Below are positions 55,430 through 64,000 of a DNA stretch of 64,000 nt, piece after piece. Under the pieces are notes generated by a model. The model saw only the letters and a program-made list of their open reading frames with translations, was not told the DNA's origin and did no database searches. Source of the stretch: JAEZFI01 sp044508215. GTDB lineage: Bacteria > Actinomycetota > Acidimicrobiia > Acidimicrobiales > Microtrichaceae. The position numbers and the translations under genes were made by a program. The stretch covers positions 1 to 64,000 of the forward strand of contig JBIQID010000005.1 of the NCBI GenBank assembly GCA_044508215.1, read 5' to 3'. Numbering within the stretch: position 1 is the first letter of the stretch; every line of letters begins with the position of its first letter.

Positions 55430-56598
55430 ACCGGGTCGACCTCGTCGCCGGCATCCTCTTCATCGCCGCGCTGTTCGGTGGGTGGAGGTCCGGCTTCGTC
55501 AGGCGCATCCTGTCGTGGGCGGGCCTGGTCGCCGGGCTGTGGCTGGGGACCCGGGTGGTGCCGTGGTTCCTCGACACCGGTGACGGCAGCGTCATGCTGG
55601 GACCCCGCGAGTTCATGGTCGCGGCCACCGTCTTGGTGCTCTGCGCTGCGCTCGGCCAGCTGGTGGGGGCGATCATCGGGTCACGTCTCCGCAGCTGGGT
55701 GACGAAGCTGCACCTCGGGCGGGCCGACCAGGTGCTCGGTTCCGTGGCGGCCGGCGTCGGCATCGTCCTGATGGCCTGGATCGTCCTGCCGGTGATGGCG
55801 CAGGTGCCTGGGTGGCCCTCCGCCGCGGCCAGGGAGTCCACCGTCGCGCGGTGGATCGACGGCAGCCTCGGCCGGCCCCCCAGGGCCTTCGACGGCATCG
55901 CCAAGGCGCTCGGCGTCAACCGGCTGCCGAACGTCTTCGAGGACCTCGGCCGGTCACCCGAGGTCGGGCCACCTCCGGCGACCACGCCCGTCCCTCCGGA
56001 GGTCATGGACGCGGCCATCCAGTCGGTCGTGCGGATCACCGGCCCGTCGTGCAACCGCCTCCAGTCCGGGTCCGGCGCGGTGGTCGGCCCCGACCTGGTG
56101 GTCACGAACGCGCACGTCGTCGCCGGCATGCGCGAGGTCCGAGTGGAGACCGTGCAGGGGTCGCGCCACGGTGGCCAGGTGATCGCCTTCGACCCGCGGA
56201 ACGACCTCGCCCTCGTGTCGGTGCGGAACCTCGGCCGGCCCCCGCTCGAGCTGCGGAGAGCCCGCGACGGGGAGGAGGGGGCGGCGCTCGGGTTCCCCGG
56301 GGGAGGCGACCTGAAGATCAGCCCCTTCCGCGTGGAGCGGCACCTCGACGCGTTCGGTCGCGACATCTACGACGAGGAACGGGTGCGCCGCAACATCCTG
56401 GTGCTCGCCGCCCAGCTGGCCCCGGGCGACTCCGGCGGGCCGCTGATCGCTCCCGACGGCGCCCTGATCGGCGTGTCGTTCGCCGTGGCGCCGGATCAGC
56501 CGGACACGTCGTACGCGATCCGCTCCGAGGACGTGTCGGCCATGGTTTCGGCCACCCGTGTACGGGAGCCGGTCGCCGTCGGGCCCTGCACCGGCTGA
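55426..56598 (+). CDS. MarP-like membrane serine protease (CvpA + trypsin-like)
   Basis: 390 residues. Four N-terminal membrane helices of the CvpA/colicin-V-production type (about 5-125) are followed by a periplasm-side trypsin-like domain. The triad is His in VVTNAHVVAG (about 231), Asp in RNDLALVSV (about 262) and Ser in APGDSGGPL (about 334). It matches the layout of mycobacterial MarP, an acid-resistance protease. The GTG start overlaps the trmI stop. Confidence 0.9.
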   Translation: MNRVDLVAGILFIAALFGGWRSGFVRRILSWAGLVAGLWLGTRVVPWFLDTGDGSVMLGPREFMVAATVLVLCAALGQLVGAIIGSRLRSWVTKLHLGRADQVLGSVAAGVGIVLMAWIVLPVMAQVPGWPSAAARESTVARWIDGSLGRPPRAFDGIAKALGVNRLPNVFEDLGRSPEVGPPPATTPVPPEVMDAAIQSVVRITGPSCNRLQSGSGAVVGPDLVVTNAHVVAGMREVRVETVQGSRHGGQVIAFDPRNDLALVSVRNLGRPPLELRRARDGEEGAALGFPGGGDLKISPFRVERHLDAFGRDIYDEERVRRNILVLAAQLAPGDSGGPLIAPDGALIGVSFAVAPDQPDTSYAIRSEDVSAMVSATRVREPVAVGPCTG

Positions 56599-56642
56599 GC
56601 CAGGGCGGGACCCGACGGGTCGGTCAGCTCAGTGCGAGCGGA

Positions 56643-56885
56643 TCACTCCGGCTCGATGTAGATGCACTCGCCGGGGCACTCGTCGGCGGACTCGATCACG
56701 CCCTCGAGCTCGTTGTCCGGCACGTCCGCGCGGCCCTCGGGCCCACCCGGATCGGAGTACACCTTGTTCGCGTCCTTGACGTAGGCCAGCCCGTCGTCGA
56801 GGAGCGTGAAGACGTTGGGGGAGATCTCCTCGCACAGGCCGTCGCCCGTGCACAGATCCTGGTCGATCCAGACCTTCATGCCCAT
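56643..56885 (-). CDS. Small ferredoxin ([3Fe-4S]-type)
   Basis: 80 residues. Cluster cysteines are seen in [17 protein letters not shown] and [14 protein letters not shown]; the spacing lacks the second Cys of a classical 4Fe-4S motif, so a 3Fe-4S cluster is likely. It probably donates electrons to a cytochrome P450 or oxygenase; none is adjacent. ATG 56885 is used; ATG 56879 is possible. It is divergent from arc. Confidence 0.9.
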   Translation of the reverse strand: MGMKVWIDQDLCTGDGLCEEISPNVFTLLDDGLAYVKDANKVYSDPGGPEGRADVPDNELEGVIESADECPGECIYIEPE

Positions 56886-56934
56886 GGGGGGATACCTGCC
56901 TTGCTCGTCGGGCGTTGCCCGTGGGTGCGTGCCG

Positions 56935-56975
56935 CCATTGTATAGACGCGAGCGAATATTCCCGGTAATCCGTGG
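56935..56975. promoter_or_regulatory. AT-rich divergent promoter region (ferredoxin / arc)
   Basis: It contains TATACAAT (minus) with TTACCG 18 nt before TATACA, and GAATATTC, a perfect 8-bp palindrome. It is unusually AT-rich for this window. It is probably the ferredoxin promoter. Confidence 0.45.
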
Positions 56976-57068
56976 AGAAACTCCCGCAGGTCTGCCCGCG
57001 TGCCGAAGGGGGGATGAGGGGCCGGCGAACGGCCCGGGGGTGTCAGCAGCACCGGAACGACCCGGTGT

Positions 57069-57074
57069 TAGGTT
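57069..57074 (+). promoter_or_regulatory. Candidate -10 box TAGGTT for arc
   Basis: TAGGTT 23 nt before GTG 57097. The short leader carries GAGGAGG at 57086-57092. Confidence 0.4.
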
Positions 57075-57096
57075 CGGATCCGTTCGAGGAGGCGCT

Positions 57097-58848
57097 GTGA
57101 AGGATCAACCGCACGACGGCGACCAGACCGATCGGCAGGCGCTCGAAGCGCAGGTCCACGCGTTGGAGGACGAGGTCGCAACCCTCCTCCGTCGGCTGCA
57201 GGACGCGCCGAAGCGGGTCCGCACGCTGGAGGAGCGGCTGCTCGAGACGAAGGGCCAGCTGGCCCAGGCGGTGAGCCAGAACGAGAAGCTCGCCTACACC
57301 CTGCGCGAGGCGCGGGATCAGATCACGGCCCTCCGCGACGAGGTCGACAAGCTGTCGCAGCCGCCCGCCGCGTACGCCACGCTGCTCGGGCGCAACGAGG
57401 ACGGCACGGTCGACGTGGTCGCCACCGGCCGGAAGATGCGGGTCGAGCTGTCGCCGAACATCGACCCGGAGACCCTCCAGCGCGGCCAGGAGGTCGTGCT
57501 CAACGAGTCGTTCAACGTCGTGCTCGTCCGCGAGCCAGAGACGGCTGGCGAGGTGGTCACCCTCAAGGAGGTGCTGGCCGACGGCGCCCGTGCGCTGGTG
57601 GTCGGGCGTGCCGACGAGGAGCGCGTGGCCGAGCTGTCCGAGCGCCTCCAGAACGAGCCGATGCGCGCGGGCGACACCCTGCTCATGGACTCCCGCTCCG
57701 GCGTGCTCATCGAGCGGCTGCAGCGGCCCGAGGGCAACGAGCTGGTGCTCGAGGAGGTCCCCGACATCGCGTACGAGGACATCGGCGGCCTCGACGAGCA
57801 GATCGAGCAGATCACCGACGCAGTCGAGCTGCCGTTCCTCCACCAGCACCTCTTCAGCGACTACCGCCTCCCGGCCCCCAAGGGGATCCTGCTGTACGGC
57901 CCGCCCGGCTGCGGCAAGACGCTCATCGCGAAGGCCGTCGCCAACTCGCTGGCGAAGAAGGTCTCCGACGTCACGGGGGTCGACAGCCGCAGCTACTTCC
58001 TCAACATCAAGGGCCCCGAGCTGCTGAACAAGTACGTGGGCGAGACCGAGCGGCACATCCGCCTCGTGTTCCAGCGCGCCCGGGAGAAGGCCGAGGACGG
58101 CACGCCGGTCATCGTGTTCTTCGACGAGATGGAGTCGCTGTTCCGCACCCGCGGATCCGGGATCAGCTCCGACATGGAGTCCACGATCGTGCCGCAGCTG
58201 CTCGCTGAGATCGACGGCGTCGAGACGCTGAAGAACGTGATCGTGATCGGCGCGTCGAACCGCGAGGACCTGATCGATCCGGCGATCCTCCGCCCCGGAC
58301 GGCTCGACGTGAAGATCAAGATCAACCGGCCCGACTCGTTCGCCGCCGGCCAGATCTTCTCCCGCTACCTCACGCCCGACCTGCCGCTCGACGCGGGCGA
58401 GGTCGCCACCCTCGGCGGCGGCGACCCGCAGAAGGCGGTGCAGGCGATGATCGAACGGACCGTCGAGGAGATGTACCGCACCGACGAGGCCAACCAGTTC
58501 CTCGAGGTCACGTACCAGAACGGCGACAAGGAGATCCTGTACTTCAAGGACTTCAGCTCGGGCGCCATGATCGAGAACATCGTGCGACGGGCCAAGAAGC
58601 TGGCGATCAAGCGCGAGCTGGCCGACGGCAACCGCGGCATCTGCACCGAGGACCTGCTCTCGTCGATCCGCCGTGAGTACAAGGAGCACGAGGACCTCCC
58701 CAACACGACGAACCCCGACGACTGGGCGAAGATCTCGGGCAAGAAGGGCGAGCGGATCACCTACATCCGCACGCTGGTCCAAACCGAGGACGAGGACCGC
58801 TCCGGCGGCCGAGCCATCGAGCGCGTCGCCACCGGCCAGTACCTCTGA
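57097..58848 (+). CDS. arc: Proteasome-associated AAA+ ATPase ARC/Mpa
   Basis: 583 residues. An N-terminal coiled coil (about 12-80, [19 protein letters not shown]) recruits pupylated proteins. Two OB folds follow ([28 protein letters not shown]). The AAA domain has Walker [22 protein letters not shown] (about 265), Walker [17 protein letters not shown] and sensor [20 protein letters not shown]. The protein ends GQYL, the C-terminal motif with penultimate tyrosine that opens the 20S proteasome gate. GTG 57097 has GAGGAGG upstream. It works with dop (62403) and with pup and prcBA, expected just past the window. Confidence 0.97.
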   Translation: MKDQPHDGDQTDRQALEAQVHALEDEVATLLRRLQDAPKRVRTLEERLLETKGQLAQAVSQNEKLAYTLREARDQITALRDEVDKLSQPPAAYATLLGRNEDGTVDVVATGRKMRVELSPNIDPETLQRGQEVVLNESFNVVLVREPETAGEVVTLKEVLADGARALVVGRADEERVAELSERLQNEPMRAGDTLLMDSRSGVLIERLQRPEGNELVLEEVPDIAYEDIGGLDEQIEQITDAVELPFLHQHLFSDYRLPAPKGILLYGPPGCGKTLIAKAVANSLAKKVSDVTGVDSRSYFLNIKGPELLNKYVGETERHIRLVFQRAREKAEDGTPVIVFFDEMESLFRTRGSGISSDMESTIVPQLLAEIDGVETLKNVIVIGASNREDLIDPAILRPGRLDVKIKINRPDSFAAGQIFSRYLTPDLPLDAGEVATLGGGDPQKAVQAMIERTVEEMYRTDEANQFLEVTYQNGDKEILYFKDFSSGAMIENIVRRAKKLAIKRELADGNRGICTEDLLSSIRREYKEHEDLPNTTNPDDWAKISGKKGERITYIRTLVQTEDEDRSGGRAIERVATGQYL

Positions 58849-58885
58849 GCCCCGGGACCGCTGCGTCAGCGAGGCCGCCAAACAT

Positions 58886-59015
58886 CGCGACTGTCAGGTT
58901 CTTCGGCCCTTGCCGCGGAAAATCCTGACTGTCGCGTTCTTCGACGAGTCGAACTTCGCGACTGTCGCGTTCTTCGCGTGATCCCGCGGAAAATCCTGAC
59001 TGTCGCGTTCTTCGA
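58886..59015. repeat. Intergenic array of CTGTC...TTCTTCG repeats
   Basis: Four units of (TCCTGA or TCGCGA)CTGTC(GCG or AGG)TTCTTCG. Two 32-nt stretches, CCGCGGAAAATCCTGACTGT continuing to TTCGA, are identical at 58913-58944 and 58984-59015 (71-bp period). One unit contains the palindrome CGCGACTGTCGCG (58957-58969). It lies in the 260 nt between arc and the GH43-like gene, which hold no gene. Confidence 0.85.
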
Positions 59016-59108
59016 TGAAGGTGGTTGTGACGGTCGACCTGCGGTGCGCGCTCCGGCGGGACGCGCAGCGCGCCGAAAGGAAAGGTGTCGCCGAGACCGA
59101 GGAGCCCA

Positions 59109-60224
59109 ATGACGTCGCGCGCCCGAATCGCCACCGTGCTGCTGCTCGCCCTGGCCGTCGTGGCCTCGGGGTGCCAGCCGGCGCGGGCCGGGAGCCGCTG
59201 CCGCGGCGACATCTGGGGGCACGAGGGCGACTGGGTGCTGCACTGCGAGGGCGGCCGCTGGGTGCGGAAGGCCACGAAGGTGCAGGTGGTCCAGTTGTTC
59301 CAGGCCCTGGGTGAGGCGAAGCGTCGGTCCGAGGGCCAGGTGGTCCGGCCGGCGTCGTTCGGGCCGGTGGTGATCGAGAACGCAGCCGACTCCGACGTGA
59401 TGGTGGTGGGCGGCGTCCACTACGTGTTCTCCACGCGGAACTTCCGCAACGTGCCGGTGCGGGTGGTCCGCAACATCGACGCCCCGATGGGCGAGGCGTA
59501 CTCGGCGACCGTCGACGCCATGCCGTCCCCGGTGCCGTGGGCGTCACGCCAGGAGGTGTGGGCGCCCACCGCTCGGAGGATCGGCTCGCGCTACGTGATG
59601 TTCTTCTCGGCGCCGCGGCGCAACCCACCCGATCCGGCGAACCCCCACTGCATCGGCCGAGCGTTCGCGTCGGCCCCCGCCGGGCCGTACGTGCCCGATC
59701 CCCAGCCCTTCAACTGCGGCTTCGACGGGGTGAGGGGAGCGCTCGACCCGTCGATCTACGTCGCCCCCGACGGTTCGATCACGCTGCTGGGCGCGTTCGG
59801 AGGGTCCGCGATGAACCTGAGGGCGATCCGCCTCGACGGCAACGCCAACGCCATCTCCGGTCCGATCGACCTGCTGGCCCGCACCCAGCCCTGGGAGCAG
59901 TGGTTCTTGGAGAACCCGTCGATGACCTTCGACGGCACCGACTACCTCCTCGCCTACTCGGCCGGGCGATGGCAGGAGCCGTCGTACGTCACGGGGATCG
60001 CTCGCTGCGCGACGCCGGTGGGGCCGTGCAACTCGTCACCGGCGGGCCCATGGCTGGCCTCGGCCGGCGGACGTGTGGGACCCGGCGGCCTGTCGTTCTT
60101 CACGGGTGCCGACGGGAGGGCGAGGGTGATCTTCCACACCTATCCCGCGGCGAACACCTGCGGGACCTGCCGGAGTGCGCACGTGCGCCGGGTCGCGTTC
60201 GACCCCTGGCCCCGTCTGTTCTGA
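59109..60224 (+). CDS. Secreted lipoprotein with five-bladed beta-propeller (GH43-like)
   Basis: 371 residues. The signal peptide ends in lipobox VVASGC (Cys about 22). The mature region has the GH43/GH62-like propeller pattern: ADSDVMVVGGVHYVFST, SRQEVWAPTARRIGSRYVMFFSA, DPSIYVAPDGSITLLG and ENPSMTFDGTDYLLAYSAG, the last two being the DPS and ENP acidic blocks. It probably binds or cleaves arabinan/xylan-like glycans outside the cell. ATG 59109 has GAGGAG 6-8 nt upstream. It is absent from the usual arc-dop order. Confidence 0.8.
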   Translation: MTSRARIATVLLLALAVVASGCQPARAGSRCRGDIWGHEGDWVLHCEGGRWVRKATKVQVVQLFQALGEAKRRSEGQVVRPASFGPVVIENAADSDVMVVGGVHYVFSTRNFRNVPVRVVRNIDAPMGEAYSATVDAMPSPVPWASRQEVWAPTARRIGSRYVMFFSAPRRNPPDPANPHCIGRAFASAPAGPYVPDPQPFNCGFDGVRGALDPSIYVAPDGSITLLGAFGGSAMNLRAIRLDGNANAISGPIDLLARTQPWEQWFLENPSMTFDGTDYLLAYSAGRWQEPSYVTGIARCATPVGPCNSSPAGPWLASAGGRVGPGGLSFFTGADGRARVIFHTYPAANTCGTCRSAHVRRVAFDPWPRLF

Positions 60225-60233
60225 TCCCGTCGG

Positions 60234-62279
60234 TCAGCGCCGCTCGCCTGCAGCGAGCGCCATCGGCACCAGCCACTCGGCGATCAGCTCGTCCGCTGCT
60301 GCGTCGGTGAGGTGCACCCCGTCGGGGCGTCGCGACAGGTCGATGCTCCCGTCCTGGGGGTCGATCTGCTCGGCGTAGTCGAGCAACCTGACCCCGGGCT
60401 GCTCCGAGGCGAGCCGGCGGAACATCCCGTTGAGCACGTCGGTGCGCTCGGGGGCGTGGCTGATCCAGGGGAGCGGCTCCTGGAACTCCATGTAGGGGAC
60501 GTCCGACCACCACACGGGCGCGCCGGTGGAGCCCATCGCCTCCGCCAGGCGGGCGAAGTCGCGCATCTGCCGTTCACGCCACTCGGGCTCCATGAGGTCG
60601 TGCCACTCGTCGGAGCCCTCGAGCTGCTGCTGGGCCTGCTCCATCATCCCGATCACCACGATCGACACGTCGGGCCGGAACTCGGCGATCTCCCTGGGGA
60701 TCGTCTCGGGCCAGTGGTTGCACGACGTCATGTCGCCGCCCGACTCGCCCCGGTAGTGGCGTGACCTCGCCACGATCGTGACGGTGCAGGCCACCTGCCC
60801 CAACGGCAGCACGGCGATCTCGTCGGGGTGGTCGACCTGGTAGCGGGCGAGCGCGTTGCCGATCACCACCGCGGTGGAGTCACCGGCCACGGCGATCCGC
60901 ACCGGATCGGCGCCCACCGGCGTGGGGACGGTCTCGACCGGGCCGAAGGTGGTGGGGTCGCCGCCGGTGTACGACTCGCCGACCGGGATCGGCAGCGTGC
61001 CCGCGAACAGCGCGGCGACGCCGAGCAGCGAGCCTGCCCCGAGCCACGCGGACACGAGGCGGCGACGCGCCGGGAAGACCGCACGCTCCATCACCGGCCG
61101 CTCCACCCAGTGCCACGACAGCTCTGCGAGGGAGAGGCTCAGCGCGATCTGGGCGACGGCGAGGAGCCCTCCGTCGATCGGGCCGACGCCGCCGTCGGTG
61201 AGCGCCACGATCGGCCAGTGGAGGAGGTAGATCGCGTACGAGCGCCGCCCGAGCCAGACGAGTGGCCCCCACGAGCAGAGCCGGGTCGGCACGAGGCCAG
61301 GGCGCTGCAGGACCACGATGCAGAGCACGGTGAGCACGGCGGTGAGCTGCGCGCCGCCCCTCACGAACGACATCGCCCCGCTCTTGAAGACGATCCCCGC
61401 CCAGATCAGCCCCGCCAGCGACGCGAGGCCGATCACGTCGAGCACCCGGTCCGGCACCCGAGCAGCGACCTGGGATCGCCCGCTCGCCGAACGGCTGGCG
61501 GTCCACACGCCGAGCACCACGCCGGCCAGCAGCTCGAAGAGGCGTGTGTCGGTGGCGTAGTAGAAGCGGTCGAACGAGCCGGCGGTGGCGGCGAGCACGA
61601 GCGACGCGGCGACGGCGGCCCCAAGGGAGGCGGCCACGGCGCGGCCGCGCAGCTGCGGTCGAAGCGCCATCACGCCCGCCGCCACGAGCGGGAAGAGGAG
61701 GTAGAACTGCTCCTCGATCGCAAGCGTCCAGTAGTGGGTGAGCGGCGACGCACCTGCGAACAGCTGGGCGTACGACCGCTCCTCGAACAGGAACCGCCAG
61801 TTCGCCACGTGCAGGAGCGCTGCCACGGTGTCGCCACCGATGCGGCTGCGCTGCACGGCGTCGCCGAGCAGGTGGGTGGCGGCGAGCGTGCCCAGGAGGC
61901 ACACGAGCGAGGCCGGGACCAGGCGGCGGATCCGTCGCTCGACGAAGCGCCCGAACCGGAACCTGCCGGTGCGGTCCACCTCGGCGACGGTGCGCGAGGC
62001 GATCAGGAAGCCCGAGAGGGTGAAGAAGACGGTCACGGCCGACAGCCCGCCGGTGAACGGCCCGAGGCGCACGTGGTACAGCACGATGATCGCCAGCGAG
62101 AGGCCGCGCAGACCGTCGAGGGCCACCACCCGGCCGGCGTCCGAGCCGCTGTCGGCCGGCCTCGAGCCGCCTTCGGGACCTCCCGTGGCCGGCTCGACCG
62201 CCTCGTCGCCGGAAGCGGTCTCGAGCACCTCCCGCTCCGGCTCGCGCTCGTCCCCGGCGGGTCGTACGGACGCCGTCAT
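60234..62279 (-). CDS. Acyltransferase-3/SGNH membrane protein (OatA-like)
   Basis: 681 residues. A disordered N-terminus (about 50) precedes the acyltransferase-3 membrane domain with ALDGLRGLSLAIIVLYH, FFTLSGFLI, HYWTLAIEEQFYLLFP and WLGRRSYAIYLLHWPIV. A C-terminal SGNH hydrolase-like domain has IAVAGDSTAVVIGNAL (catalytic Ser, about 465), GDMTSCNHWPETI, IVVIGMMEQ and PDGVHLTD (Asp-His). This is the OatA layout for O-acetylation of peptidoglycan or other surface polymers. A TAGCGT box (complement of 62289-62294) lies 9 nt before ATG 62279. Confidence 0.92.
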   Translation of the reverse strand: MTASVRPAGDEREPEREVLETASGDEAVEPATGGPEGGSRPADSGSDAGRVVALDGLRGLSLAIIVLYHVRLGPFTGGLSAVTVFFTLSGFLIASRTVAEVDRTGRFRFGRFVERRIRRLVPASLVCLLGTLAATHLLGDAVQRSRIGGDTVAALLHVANWRFLFEERSYAQLFAGASPLTHYWTLAIEEQFYLLFPLVAAGVMALRPQLRGRAVAASLGAAVAASLVLAATAGSFDRFYYATDTRLFELLAGVVLGVWTASRSASGRSQVAARVPDRVLDVIGLASLAGLIWAGIVFKSGAMSFVRGGAQLTAVLTVLCIVVLQRPGLVPTRLCSWGPLVWLGRRSYAIYLLHWPIVALTDGGVGPIDGGLLAVAQIALSLSLAELSWHWVERPVMERAVFPARRRLVSAWLGAGSLLGVAALFAGTLPIPVGESYTGGDPTTFGPVETVPTPVGADPVRIAVAGDSTAVVIGNALARYQVDHPDEIAVLPLGQVACTVTIVARSRHYRGESGGDMTSCNHWPETIPREIAEFRPDVSIVVIGMMEQAQQQLEGSDEWHDLMEPEWRERQMRDFARLAEAMGSTGAPVWWSDVPYMEFQEPLPWISHAPERTDVLNGMFRRLASEQPGVRLLDYAEQIDPQDGSIDLSRRPDGVHLTDAAADELIAEWLVPMALAAGERR

Positions 62280-62389
62280 CGCCGATCGACGCTACCGGCA
62301 CCGGTCCTGAGCCAGCGCGACCCGTGATCGGGCGAAGGGAAGGTGCAGGAAGGGGCCGAAGCGGACCGCGTGGTCCGGGGAAGCGTCGA

Positions 62390-62395
62390 TAGGGT
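62390..62395 (+). promoter_or_regulatory. -10 box TAGGGT, leaderless dop
   Basis: TAGGGT, 7 nt, GTG 62403; supports GTG 62403 over earlier in-frame starts. Confidence 0.5.
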
Positions 62396-62402
62396 CGGTG
62401 CC

Positions 62403-63914
62403 GTGGCCATCCCGAAGATCTGTGGCATCGAGACGGAGTACGGGATCATCGTCCGCGGCGCCGCGGATTCGAACCCGATCACCGCCTCCTCGACGCTCGT
62501 GAACGCCTACGTGGCGGAGATGTCGAGGTCCCGCTCGAAGGCGGCGCCGCACCGGATCGGGTGGGACTTCGAGGACGAGCAGCCCGGCAACGACGCCCGC
62601 GGCGAGTCGCCCTACATGAGCTTCGCCCCGGAGGTGGAGACGCACCTCGTGAACGCGGTGCTCACCAACGGCAGTCGCTACTACGTGGACCACGCCCACC
62701 CGGAGCTGTCCACGCCCGAGTGCGCTACCGCCCGCCAGGCCCTGCTCTACGACCGGGCGGGGGAGGAGATCCTCCTGCGGTCGATGGCAGGCGCCCGCGA
62801 GCTGCTGCCACCCGGCGAGGAGATCGTCGTCTACAAGAACAACTCGGACGGCAAGGGGCAGAGCTACGGCTGCCACGAGAACTACATGCTCTCCCGCTCG
62901 CTGCCGTTCGGCCGGATCGTCACCGGTGCGACCGCGCACCTGGTCACCCGCCAGATCTTCACCGGAGCGGGCAAGGTCGGCTCGGAGGCCCCGGGGGTGC
63001 GGCTCGACGACGTGCCGTTCCAGATCACCCAGCGCGCCGACTTCTTCGAGGAGGAGGTCGGCCTCGAGACCACCCTGAAGCGGCCGATCATCAACACCCG
63101 CGACGAGCCGCACGCCGACCCGCAGAAGTACCGCCGCCTGCACGTGATCACGGGCGACGCCAACATGAGCGAGGTCGCGACCTTCCTGAAGGTGGGGACC
63201 ACGGCCCTGTGGCTGTCGGTGGTCGAGGACGAGGCGATGGAGCGCGACATCCGCTTCGCCCACCCCGTCGCCGCCATGCGGCAGGTGAGCTACGACGTCG
63301 ACCTCGCCAAGCCCATCGAGATGGTCGACGGCTCGAAGATGTCGGCGCTCGACGTGCAGTGGGAGATCCTGTCGGCCTGCCGCCGCTACGCGGACGAGCG
63401 AGGGCTCGAACCCGTGGGCGAGGAGGTGGGCGCCGAGGTGCTCGCGCTGTGGGAAGAGGTGCTCACCGGGCTCGAGGCCGACCCGATGGGCCTCGCCGAC
63501 CGCCTCGACTGGGTTGCCAAGCTGCGCCTCCTCGACGGCTACCGCGAGCGGCACGGCCTGTCGTGGGGCGACGACCGCCTCAGGGCGATGGACCTCCAGT
63601 ACCACGACCTGCGCGCCGAGCGATCGCTTGCTCGCCGGGTGGGCCTGCGGACCCTCGTGGCGCCCGACGAGGTGGCCGCGGCCATGACCGAGCCACCGCC
63701 CGACACCCGGGCGTGGTTCCGGGGCACGTGCCTCGATCGGTACCCGGAGCAGATCGTCGCCGCGAACTGGGATTCGATGGTGTTCGACATCGGCGCGGCG
63801 TCGCTGCAGCGCGTCCCGATGATGGAGCCGTCGAAGGGCACCCGCGAGCAGCTCGGGCCGCTCATCGAGCGCGCGGGCAGCGCGGCGGAGCTCATCGCCC
63901 TCCTCGGCTCCTGA
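62403..63914 (+). CDS. dop: Pup deamidase/depupylase Dop
   Basis: 503 residues, glutamine-synthetase-fold enzyme. It converts Pup-Gln to Pup-Glu for PafA ligation and can remove Pup from proteins. The start is VAIPKICGIETEYGIIVRG, with the active-site loop IGWDFEDEQPGNDARGE, then DHAHPELSTPECATARQALLYD, YKNNSDGKGQSYGCHENYMLSR and DPQKYRRLHVITGDANMSE. The expected length is about 500. pup and prcBA usually follow; only 86 nt remain after dop, and Pup is not visible there. Confidence 0.97.
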   Translation: MAIPKICGIETEYGIIVRGAADSNPITASSTLVNAYVAEMSRSRSKAAPHRIGWDFEDEQPGNDARGESPYMSFAPEVETHLVNAVLTNGSRYYVDHAHPELSTPECATARQALLYDRAGEEILLRSMAGARELLPPGEEIVVYKNNSDGKGQSYGCHENYMLSRSLPFGRIVTGATAHLVTRQIFTGAGKVGSEAPGVRLDDVPFQITQRADFFEEEVGLETTLKRPIINTRDEPHADPQKYRRLHVITGDANMSEVATFLKVGTTALWLSVVEDEAMERDIRFAHPVAAMRQVSYDVDLAKPIEMVDGSKMSALDVQWEILSACRRYADERGLEPVGEEVGAEVLALWEEVLTGLEADPMGLADRLDWVAKLRLLDGYRERHGLSWGDDRLRAMDLQYHDLRAERSLARRVGLRTLVAPDEVAAAMTEPPPDTRAWFRGTCLDRYPEQIVAANWDSMVFDIGAASLQRVPMMEPSKGTREQLGPLIERAGSAAELIALLGS

Positions 63915-64000
63915 CCCCCGTCGTCCACCTGCGGCTCAGGGCGCGAACGCTGCCGCCCGAGGTGGAGCGCGCAGGAGTGATCCTCGTCTCAGACGGCGCG
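63915..64000. other. Right edge, possible start of a next gene
   Basis: A frame from CTG 63911 (overlapping the dop TGA) is open to the edge and reads ...RTLPPEVERAGVILVSDGA. It is not Pup-like and too short to assign. Confidence 0.2.

Noticed and set aside
58886..59015. CRISPR array
   Set aside because: Repeats are few, uneven in spacing and partly palindromic, spacers are not unique-length, and no cas genes are nearby.
63911..64000. pup gene at the right edge
   Set aside because: The open frame there does not look like Pup (no acidic helix or GGQ/GGE end visible).
1..64000. tRNA or rRNA genes, insertion sequences, prophage
   Set aside because: No tRNA-like cloverleaf with GGTTCGAATCC, no transposase or integrase motifs; the only holin-like gene has no phage neighbours.

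Overview
High-GC (about 70%) actinobacterial DNA whose gene content points to the class Acidimicrobiia or a close relative. It carries an ARC/Mpa proteasomal ATPase with the terminal GQYL tail, the Pup deamidase/depupylase Dop, F420 synthase FbiC, a B12-dependent NrdJ, CarD, an actinobacterial LexA next to a LysM protein, and a four-gene succinylase-type diaminopimelate set. The species cannot be fixed from sequence alone. It is a draft scaffold: six runs of exactly 100 N (9463, 20300, 26091, 34396, 41201, 42567) are placeholders. One is flanked by identical 55-bp contig ends, so nothing may be missing there.

Layout. 1-8731: end of recA, then miaB-miaA-dapF-hflX-dapC-dapE-dapD, mostly with stop/start overlaps, giving tRNA A37 modification, ribosome rescue and meso-DAP/lysine synthesis. 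8809-14096: lexA, a LysM membrane protein, a RibD-like reductase and nrdJ behind a 526-nt non-coding stretch with two strong hairpins. 14201-21334: a sigma/anti-sigma pair (the latter frameshifted), a transglutaminase-like protein, a DapB-like dehydrogenase, a lipoprotein-acetyltransferase pair, carD and a sugar-nucleotide epimerase, the last two cut by a gap. 21513-31518: lipoprotein, lgt, serine hydrolase, DEAD-box helicase, an orphan N6-adenine methylase, a SAM riboswitch with metX-metZ, an Fpg-like glycosylase and DUF3151. 31591-36441: phosphotransferase, a sphingosine-phosphate-lyase-like enzyme, mobA, rhodanese, RNase D and a tiny acidic protein.

36454-42794 (minus strand): an HxlR regulator with a palindromic operator, fbiC, a LOG-family nucleosidase, and a compact trio of Cys-cluster protein, McrB-like ATPase and a possible McrC/DUF2357-like partner. 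The trio is the best candidate here for an undescribed system. 42860-49999: tal-tkt, a FIST sensor pair and an ADP-forming acyl-CoA synthetase. 50011-56598: D,D-carboxypeptidase, Lon-like domain protein, three small envelope/basic proteins, then a T-arm tRNA modification operon (sulfur carrier, TtuA-like thiolase, TrmI) ending in a MarP-like protease. 56643-63914: ferredoxin, arc and dop of the Pup-proteasome system, with a secreted beta-propeller protein, an OatA-like acyltransferase and a repeat array inserted between arc and dop.

A recurring theme is the transcription start. Thirteen genes have a TANNNT -10 box 6-8 nt before ATG or GTG, suggesting leaderless mRNAs and settling several start codons. 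All functions are inferred by reading motifs; no database search was run.
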